Source: Istiophorus platypterus (Eukaryota > Chordata > Actinopteri > Istiophoriformes > Istiophoridae). From it: DNA of 64,000 nt. This document shows, piece by piece, positions 58,972 to 64,000 of this stretch. How positions within the stretch are numbered: the stretch's first letter is position 1; each line of letters starts with the position of its first letter. Under the pieces are notes generated by a model. The model was not told where the DNA came from. It was given only the letters and a program-made list of their open reading frames with translations, and ran no database searches. The stretch lies in contig CM029120.1 in NCBI GenBank assembly GCA_016859345.1, forward strand, positions 5,648,501 through 5,712,500, written 5' to 3'. The translations under genes and the position numbers were made by a program.

Positions 58972-61900
58972 GGCCGCCAGTCAGTTCGCGACCTGGCTGG
59001 GATTCGCTACGGCGCTCCGATCAATCCGACGCAGAGGAAACGGCTCCTCCGCTTCAGCAATTTCACAAGCAGGAAAATGCGTTTGCAGTGTTGGCTGCCA
59101 TCGATTTTCCCGAGTGTTCTCATGACAATCTATAGTCGAGCGGCATCATGCCACCATCTGCGTTCTGGAACACTTTTTTCAGTTTCAATTTCATACATTA
59201 ATATATGCAATTAATTTATTAAACGGTTTGTTTAGTTGGCAAATATAATAATTTTCATTAGTAATTGAGGGCTAATAGTGTCACAGCAGCTAAAGTTAAT
59301 ACAAACTTGACAAAAAAACATTAATTATATATATATATATATGCAATTATGCATTAACAAACAAAATAAATAAATAAATAAACATGAAAAAAACGTTTAG
59401 TGTTTTGTTCTCTACTGGACTCAATCTACACGCAACACCGACAAATTATACCTTGTCTGAAAGCTCTAAGCCTCCCGATTCAAAGCCTGCTAGCATCCCC
59501 CTATCGCCGGCAGCAGAAACGTTTCGCCTGGATATGGCTCCAAAGTGTTTTCCATATAAAAAGCTTCCTCCTGCCAGGCTTTATATTCCCCTTTTTATGC
59601 AAATCAAAACAACAACAACAAAGAGTAAAAATAAGCAGGGCCACCCCCCCCCCAACCATTAACATCTCTACCTTGTTTGTGCCTTTGAAACTTTGGCTCT
59701 GTCTCTCTCTTATTCATTCATCTCAATCTTGACATTTTGATTTTGAAGTTTCCTTTCAAAGCAACCAGGGTTATGACTGTAATCAAGAGGTTTGAAGAAC
59801 AGGAACCATTTTAATTGTACATTACATTACTACTAATGTATGACCTTGTGCAAATAAACAACAAAAGGGGGTTGTCTGTCAATGAAAACTATGAAGGTGA
59901 AAACTGTTTTTTATCAGGCGGCCAAATGTTTTTGCTGGTGGGGGCGGATTTGGCCCCTCGGACTGGTATTTGCCTCTGACCACGGCAGAACTCAGGAAAG
60001 TCAAAGTTGGTTTAAAATGTATTTAGTAGTGCACCAGGTAAACCTCGGTAAGAATAGGTGGCTATTCTCTTTCCTTTGTTCAGGACAGGAACGACAGCTT
60101 TACTTGAAAACTGACAACGGGATAGGACAAGCTATCGTGATGCATTTTGAGATGCATAAGCTGATTTTCAGCCGTAATCAGGGAGGTGCTGGTTTGAGTT
60201 GAGAAAATGGTGCTTCCCCAACGTAAGGCCGTCCTACGGAAACGACAAACACTGCTCAGACACCAACGACGCCATCACGCGGCCGAGGACACGGCGGCCA
60301 CGTGATGGGTCATCAAGATCGCTCTGACCCCCCCCGGCCGACATGCGCTATGCAGAATGCCGCCGGGGTGACGCGGATCCCCCTCAGTCGCCGGCGTCGC
60401 CCCAGCCCACCCTCAGGAACCCGGGATGCAGCCTGAGACTTCTCACTAGGCGCGTTCCTACAACAGGTTTTTCTTTTGGTTTTTTTTCAGACGGCCATGC
60501 GAAGGCCGTTAAGACGCTCAGCACCTCGGACGCCGTGCAGACTGTGTTTTTCATATTCAGCACCTCCCCACCGCTCACTCTCCTGGTTTAGTTTGATCTT
60601 GTAGAGTTTTTACCCTTTATTTATGAGCAATATTTTAATTTTATTACTTCATTTGCAGTAATTTTATTCAATTATTTTCCATGCAATATTTTAATAATGT
60701 AACATGCAGCAATCTTACTCTTTACTATTTTTTATTGAAGTCAATTTTAATATACGCTGTGTGTTTGTTTTGTGCAATAATTTTATTATTTCTTTATTAT
60801 TAAAATAATCATCTATATATACTGTATATCTTTTACAAAGTTGACTCCGAGAGAACTGCAAGAATCCCAATGTACGTGTGCAAATGGCAAATGAAACTAA
60901 TCTGCCTCCGAAGCTGAGTCACAGTCTCATGTTTGTTTCCCTGCAGAGCTCATGGGTCAACGCAGATAACAAGGCCTCGCTCGGTGTTTCCATGTGTGTG
61001 TGAAACAGATGATCCACACTTTATGGCCGTGGCGATCGCCGGTTCACCACGCGCCGACCGAGCGGATGTCTCTCTGACGCCTCGCCGAGACACGTCATCC
61101 ATCCTTTTCTCTTGCATTCTCGTCCACCTTTCCTCCTCGCTGGCCGAGGGGGAGATTAAACGGACCCTGCGCGGTTCTGGTTCTCTTACCCTGGTGATGG
61201 ACGGCGTCCTCACGATCGACCTCCTCTGCTTCTTTGGCTTTCTCACGTCGTACTCGTCGTCCTCGAGATCCTGAAAACACGCAGGGGTGGAGACAAATCT
61301 TGGTTAAAACGCATCCTCCCATTGAGAAAACGTATTATTCTTTACACTTGTATGTCTTTAAGTTTGCCTTATCAAATTATTCAGTGCAAGTGCGAATGCT
61401 TTTCAACCTCGTTCCCTTAATTATTACACCTACTTGCCCACCAGGGTGACGTAACGGGACTTATCCCATCACCCTTAAAAGCCCTTGGCCTCGGCGTCTT
61501 CTAGTCGGACTCACCTGTCCCTGCACGGCGTCGTCGCTGGCCTCCGGCTCCGAGGAGAAGCTCTCGTACTCTTCTTCCGAGTAGTTATCTGAGGTGGGGG
61601 GAAGAAGTGGGAAGGTCAAAGGCCAGAGCGCTGAGGACGCCTCGTACATATTTCAGCTGCCTTTTAAAAAATGTTGACATGCAGCCATTATACATGATTA
61701 TCCCTACGCACAGAGCTGCGTGCTACCTGAATTTCGCTGCTTTTCTCAGAGAGGAAAGGAAATAATGCTCGTGTTTAGCCCCATGAGCAGGTCAGGCGAT
61801 AATGATGTTTTTGTGCTGTTTTAACATCAGAGCACGGGGGTGGGGTGGGGGGGCACCGAGAGGCAAGTGTTTACCGGAACATTTGATCTTCTGTCCTCCC

Positions 61901-63642
61901 TGCAGGGCCGCCTCCTCGTGGTCTATGGGCTGACTGGACAGGGAAAAGATCCAGATCTCCGCCACCTTGCCCAGCATGTCTTTCTGGTTGCTGCATAGGG
62001 GAAGGACCTGGCCTCCCTCTGTGGGGTGCTGCATCACCTGGAGGGGGGGGCAGTGAGAGCATTGGCTAAAATATCCATCCCTTCAGAAACGGTTTGAAAA
62101 ATACTGTACCTTGAATTTCTAGTCATTGCTTTTACTCTGCCTGCAGTGAGCTCTTCGTACCATAATGCATTTCAGGCTCAGAGATGTTGTGCTCAAATGT
62201 AGTTTGCAATTTCACATGGATTAAAAAAAAAAAAAAACATGTACACGCAGTAAAAGCGCTTCAATATGAAAAGTCTTGATTTTCATAGGTATCCAGACTC
62301 TTTTGGGACCATATACTTTAAAATGACCTTCAAAGTACTTTTATAAAGAAGACAAAATCCTGTTAAATTCACATTGTGGCTGCAACTAAAAGATTTTTTC
62401 TGGTAAATATGCCCGTTCACTGTCTTAGATTAGGACAAACGTTTGAAACAGGGGGACATGTTCCCGGTTTCACGGGGCTAACGTGCCAGGCTTTTTTGGA
62501 CTTTCTCCTGTAGCCGCTGCCGGATGGATGGAGGTAGCCCGGCTGCGTTAAGCCTCGGGGGAGATGGGAGGCAGATTTGGTCACGTTTTTTAGCTCGGCG
62601 CTGAGCTGGTCGCTCCTGGGGATTCAGACTCTCATCCCGTCGAACACAGGTCGCTTCGGGACAGCGCCGCCGGCGCCAACCCGCCCACCGCCCACGAAAA
62701 TCTGGATCAGCCTCTGCGCTCCGGGCCAGTCCTACGGGACCACGTCGCCCTTCAGCAATTTACGTCGCACCCCGTGTGACTGCAGTTAGATGAAAATGCA
62801 CGAGCCACTTCTTTTCTCGTTGTTAAGTACATCTCTATTTTTTTCTTCCTCCCAGGCGCCGAAATGTTGTTTTTTTTGTTTGTTGTTTTTTCCCCTCTCT
62901 CAGCTGCTGGGACGTGACCTTAATAAGCTCCACTGAGCTTTGTCCGCCATGGGGGAACTCCTCGGTGCATCAGCATCATCTGCCCTGAAAATTATCCCTC
63001 TGAAGCGAGTCGTTTAATCGCGTATTCAGGGTTTTTCTTAAAGCACAACAAACAATCTGCCTGCATGGAGGATGGGGGGGGCTAACATAGGTTTTTCTTT
63101 AAATATTCATTTTTAAAAACAAGGGGGCTTTCTTCACTTCCTCAAGGACAAATGTAATGAAGCAGATCTGTACCAAGGAATAGTGGAATCATCTTTCAGA
63201 TAAATTAGACAAATTGAGGATTTAAGGAGGCCTTTCATTGTAACCGCACGATGCTGGAGGAGACAGAGCCAGATCCCAGGTGAGGAGGAGGAGGAGGAGG
63301 AGGAGGAGGAGGAGGAGGAGGGCGAAGCCTTCCTCCAGCTCCAGCATTCACTGTTTTCTCCTCCTATGTTCACCCCGTCCTGACGCCCTTCAGAACGATG
63401 TACCTCTCTGCTCCTGTAACCCTCGCCCCAAGACTTCAGAACACATCAACACACACAGTGCAACCGAACTAAGCTCCAACCTCGTTATCTCCATGCTCCT
63501 GCACACACGCGCCTACCTCCGCCATGTCGATGGACCCCACCGCGAGGGTCTTGTAGCCCAGGATGGTTCGGTTCTTGTACCTCTTTCGCCGCTGGAGCAT
63601 GATCTGCAGCTTGTTCCCCTCTCGCTTTAGGAAATGTGGGTA
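45020..63642 (-). CDS. pacs2: phosphofurin acidic cluster sorting protein 2 (21 coding exons; 5' end outside window)
   Basis: PACS2 is a cytosolic adaptor that binds acidic-cluster cargo and COPI, shapes ER-mitochondria contacts and takes part in apoptotic signalling. The 21 exons join to 2343 nt, 780 residues plus stop, with every junction in frame. About 100 N-terminal residues should lie beyond the right edge. Regions in order: end of the furin (cargo)-binding region (YPHFLKREGNKLQIMLQRRK), acidic cluster DNYSEEEYESFSSE, basic KPKKQRRSIVR, a middle region with RRGRSTSLKERQ, and the C-terminal region ending FPIGIFGHTKGPY. PACS2 is preferred over PACS1 because NERANSLDNERS, LERLPPSGKMTKTES and ASDDAVQGQ match PACS2. 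PACS1 differs at all three. The nearest neighbour, dcaf5, is on the same strand. Confidence 0.95.
45139..46387 (-). other. pacs2: pacs2 last intron
   Basis: AT-rich, ending in a long CA repeat close to the exon t donor. Nothing else was recognised. Confidence 0.65.
46243..46354. repeat. long CA/CGCA microsatellite
   Basis: About 110 bp starting as CGCA units, then CA with interruptions. It ends about 34 bp from pacs2 exon t on the intron side. Confidence 0.97.
46388..46501 (-). CDS. pacs2: pacs2 exon t
   Basis: Encodes VMFLPKKSKDKEVESKSQVI, then EGISRLICTAKHQQTMLR. The acceptor is CCGCCAG, the donor is GTAATG, in phase 1. Confidence 0.95.
46590..46632. repeat. 9-bp tandem repeat GGCCCTTTT, about five copies
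   Basis: Near-perfect copies in the pacs2 intron between exons s and t. Confidence 0.95.
46907..47127 (-). CDS. pacs2: pacs2 exon s
   Basis: Encodes ELMGLQVDYWVAPTERKKDV, NTLKCNFRSLQVSRLP and TMSMTVVTKEKNKK, highly conserved in PACS proteins. The acceptor is TATGTAG, the donor is GTAAGA, in phase 1. Confidence 0.96.
47128..47914 (-). other. pacs2: pacs2 intron between exons r and s
   Basis: AT-rich. I see no element or frame in it. Confidence 0.65.
47915..48050 (-). CDS. pacs2: pacs2 exon r (Ser/Pro-rich linker)
   Basis: Encodes DSDDAAPLGSSLLSSTPPQI, then KEASPTPPSSPSVNTSFCAY. This is a disordered Ser/Pro linker like that of human. The donor is GTAGAC, in phase 2. Confidence 0.93.
48309..48680. 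repeat. direct tandem duplication, units of 185 and 187 bp
   Basis: Unit 1 (48309-48493) and unit 2 (48494-48680) both start GAATATTAATGC and both end CAGCATCTTTAT. They differ at only a few bases and by a 2-bp insertion near 48624. It lies inside the pacs2 intron between exons q and r. Confidence 0.95.
48740..48782 (-). CDS. pacs2: pacs2 exon q (43 nt)
   Basis: Encodes MVKVGIVEQTSATS, matching human VVKVGIVEPSSATS. The acceptor is ATTCAG, the donor is GTGAGC, in phase 1. Confidence 0.94.
48904..48946 (-). CDS. pacs2: pacs2 exon p (43 nt)
   Basis: Encodes the end of a Ser codon, then PDEDSCQKFIPFIG, matching human PDEESSQKFIPFVG. The acceptor is CCACAG, the donor is GTAATT, in phase 0. Confidence 0.94.
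48947..54081 (-). other. pacs2: pacs2 largest intron
   Basis: Holds a GA repeat (49926-49949), a foldback-type dispersed repeat (51.59-52.21 kb), a related fragment at 53.28-53.48 kb, a CpG-richer patch (52.65-52.98 kb) and an AAT repeat (53735-53771). No exon is needed here, because the flanking exons join in frame. Confidence 0.65.
51590..52215. repeat. dispersed 'tagcttagcttagc' repeat, copy 4
   Basis: Left arm CTGTTAGCTTAGCCTAAAAC then 'aaagactggaaacag'. Right arm 'cccagtctttacgtcaagct' then AAGCTAACTGGCTGCTAAC. This copy shows the inverted arrangement most clearly. A related fragment lies at 53.28-53.48 kb. Confidence 0.6.
54082..54190 (-). CDS. pacs2: pacs2 exon o
   Basis: Encodes QESPDVVSRVTQYMVGANGA, then HQLPIAEAMLTYKQK. 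The donor is GTAGGT, in phase 2. The intron that follows is the largest complete one in the window, about 5.1 kb. Confidence 0.95.
54396..54506 (-). CDS. pacs2: pacs2 exon n
   Basis: Encodes AHPVSKYLGTIDYRYNSLFQ, then DAAWRDLFHKPEAPVV. The donor GTGGGC is in phase 1. Another GT two bases upstream is possible but would not fit the next exon. Confidence 0.93.
54631..54785 (-). CDS. pacs2: pacs2 exon m
   Basis: Encodes CNCNSQTPIPIKIAVAGAQH, then YLSAVLRLFVDHLSHKTPDW and LGYMRFLIIPL. The donor GTTCGT is weak but required by frame, with GAHPV in the next exon. Confidence 0.94.
54986..55092 (-). CDS. pacs2: pacs2 exon l
   Basis: Encodes YLSDMLQNHNLPVVCTCTTA, then DIQAAFNTIVSRIQR. The donor is GTGAGT after TT, leaving phase 2, completed to Phe in the next exon. 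Confidence 0.95.
55414..55518 (-). CDS. pacs2: pacs2 exon k
   Basis: Encodes IPRKTVYDQLNHILVSDNSL and PDSIILINTSDWQGQ, 35 residues, nearly identical to human PACS2. The donor is GTAAGA, in phase 0. Confidence 0.96.
55727..55859 (-). CDS. pacs2: pacs2 exon j (Akt/14-3-3 site)
   Basis: Encodes QEPKLAGRRGRSTSLKERQP, then SRPQNERANSLDNERSLDTR. RGRSTS fits the Akt consensus RxRxxS and is the segment that in human PACS2 carries the Ser437 14-3-3 switch. The donor is GTAGGA, in phase 0. Confidence 0.95.
56164..56288 (-). CDS. pacs2: pacs2 exon i
   Basis: Encodes EQPEAVTPTTELEMDNMDTF, then LERLPPSGKMTKTESLIISS and N, matching human ERLPPSGRITKTESLVI. The donor is GTAAAA, in phase 2. Confidence 0.94.
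56699..56770 (-). CDS. pacs2: pacs2 exon h
   Basis: Encodes IDPDNTKCGGAKFPDDSVSD then NVSF. DSVSD aligns with human PACS2 and the rest is divergent. The donor is GTGAGT, in phase 0. Confidence 0.88.
56973..57010. repeat. GT microsatellite
   Basis: About 18 GT units in the pacs2 intron between exons g and h. Confidence 0.97.
57267..57357 (-). CDS. pacs2: pacs2 exon g
   Basis: Encodes [20 protein letters not shown], then SRSHREPPSP, close to the human [20 protein letters not shown]. The acceptor is TTTTTCAG and the donor is GTGAGA. Confidence 0.95.
57358..58605 (-). other. pacs2: pacs2 intron between exons f and g
   Basis: Contains an AAAC repeat at 57371-57398. The remainder is AT-rich and featureless. 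Confidence 0.65.
58606..58760 (-). CDS. pacs2: pacs2 exon f
   Basis: Encodes VLDSEQDPAEPPPEVEEEDL, then ENPSDSGPELDDDDSVLSTP and KPKLK, an acidic linker in the middle region. The donor is GTGAGT, in phase 2. Confidence 0.93.
58854..58913 (-). CDS. pacs2: pacs2 exon e (tandem CAG acceptor)
   Basis: Encodes QQNFKQRVVALLKRFRVSDE. The acceptor reads TTTTCAG/CAG/CAG, so the exon could start at 58913 or 58910, adding or losing one Gln. The donor is GTGGGT. Confidence 0.93.
58914..61189 (-). other. pacs2: pacs2 intron between exons d and e
   Basis: Holds an AC repeat (58933-58970), TA and AAAT repeats (59.32-59.38 kb) and AT-rich sequence near 60.6-60.8 kb. No exon is missing, because both flanks are phase 0 and the joined protein matches human. 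Confidence 0.65.
58933..58970. repeat. AC microsatellite
   Basis: About 18 AC units, 20 nt from the exon e acceptor and therefore inside the branchpoint region of that intron. Confidence 0.97.
61190..61270 (-). CDS. pacs2: pacs2 exon d (basic segment)
   Basis: Encodes DLEDDEYDVRKPKKQRRSIV and RTPSITR, 27 residues. KPKKQRR is a possible nuclear localisation signal. The acceptor is TTTTCAG, the donor is GTAAGA, in phase 0. Confidence 0.95.
61515..61588 (-). CDS. pacs2: pacs2 exon c (acidic cluster)
   Basis: Encodes DNYSEEEYESFSSEPEASDD and AVQGQ. The Ser/Glu/Asp cluster resembles the autoregulatory acidic stretch of PACS proteins. The donor is GTGAGT, in phase 0. Confidence 0.95.
61875..62037 (-). 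CDS. pacs2: pacs2 exon b
   Basis: Encodes VMQHPTEGGQVLPLCSN, then KVAEIWIFSLSSQPIDHEE and QGGQKIKCS. This is the end of the furin-binding region. The donor is GTAAAC, in phase 1. Confidence 0.94.
62038..63516 (-). other. pacs2: pacs2 intron between exons a and b
   Basis: Holds a GGA repeat at 63281-63320 and otherwise unremarkable sequence. No coding homology was seen. Confidence 0.65.
63281..63320. repeat. GGA trinucleotide repeat
   Basis: About 13 GGA units. Confidence 0.97.
63517..63642 (-). CDS. pacs2: pacs2 exon a (first in window)
   Basis: Encodes 42 residues: YPHFLKREGNKLQIMLQRRK, RYKNRTILGYKTLAVGSI and DMAE, in the cargo-binding region. The acceptor is CCCAG, the donor is GTAGGC, and both ends are phase 0. 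Confidence 0.94.
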
Positions 63643-64000
63643 CTGGGAGTGGAGAGAGGAGACGGGGGGTGTAAAAAGAGAGAGAGAGGAAAAAGCATGG
63701 ATGAGTGCTGACTCAGAGTCAGAGACTCAAAGAAAGAAAACCTCTATGCTTTTCTTATTGTCAGCAAGTCCCATGAGGAGACCACGGCCAGCAAAGCTGG
63801 GAAGCTGGTGGGGGGGGGGGGTTGTCGAGCCTGGTCCCTTCCACACGGGATTTTCTCGACAGTAACAAATATATAAATGATTCAGCCGCACTTTGTGGGT
63901 TGGGAAAAAAAGGGGGCTGCATCTCCATGCAGGATTTTTAAGCAATACTGAAAAGATCCTTCATTTCTCCTTGACATCTAAAGGTCACCATGGCGCCGCG
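63643..64000 (-). other. pacs2: pacs2 intron, partial at right edge
   Basis: Intron upstream of exon a, containing GA-rich sequence and a poly-G run near 63811. No exon was seen before the window ends. Confidence 0.6.

Noticed and set aside
58506..59135. 209-codon plus-strand frame
   Set aside because: It is the complement of pacs2 exons e and f plus an AC repeat.
1..64000. CRISPR arrays, operons, phage or bacterial defence systems
   Set aside because: The sequence is a vertebrate nuclear locus with spliced genes. The tandem repeats have no spacer structure, and no prokaryotic genes were seen.

Overview
The window is a vertebrate, almost certainly teleost (probably percomorph-type), nuclear locus. 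The evidence is genes split by short GT-AG introns, dense CA/GT, CT and AT microsatellites, decayed Tc1-like DNA transposon ends, and dispersed repeats of the 'tagcttagcttagc' and 'gttagcatgctaac' kinds that are familiar from fish genomes. Three protein-coding genes are supported, all on the minus strand. From right to left they are pacs2 (5' end beyond the right edge, 21 coding exons, stop at 45020), dcaf5 (complete, nine coding exons, 40705 to 25956) and actn1 (only the first coding exon, 16025-15927; the rest lies beyond the left edge).

Region by region: 1-15926 is the start of a very large first intron of actn1. It is GC-rich and full of simple repeats, with no exon that I can find. 15927-16620 holds actn1 exon 1, its 5' leader and a promoter with TATA-like, CCAAT and GC-box motifs. 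16.6-25.4 kb is the actn1-dcaf5 spacer, with minisatellites, dispersed repeats, a possible G-quadruplex tract and a perfect 14-bp palindrome that matches the RFX X-box. 25.4-41.2 kb is dcaf5. Its introns carry a probable SINE, a decayed Tc1 element and paired copies of a dispersed repeat. 41.2-42.7 kb is the short dcaf5-pacs2 spacer. 42.7-64.0 kb is pacs2. One of its introns holds a clean 185-bp tandem duplication, and its largest intron is 5.1 kb.

The genes are not a pathway. ACTN1 is an actin cross-linker, DCAF5 is a WD40 substrate receptor for the CUL4-DDB1 ubiquitin ligase, and PACS2 is a cytosolic sorting adaptor. The actn1-dcaf5 adjacency on one strand is also found on human 14q24, whereas human PACS2 lies far away near the end of 14q.

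I found no evidence for a novel multigene system. The notable signals are architectural: a TA repeat against the actn1 start codon, purine-pyrimidine tracts at promoters, a 37-nt microexon, a tandem CAG acceptor, transposon remnants either side of the dcaf5 promoter, and the intronic tandem duplication. Exon boundaries were set by hand from reading frame, splice consensus and recalled family sequences. No alignment or search was run.
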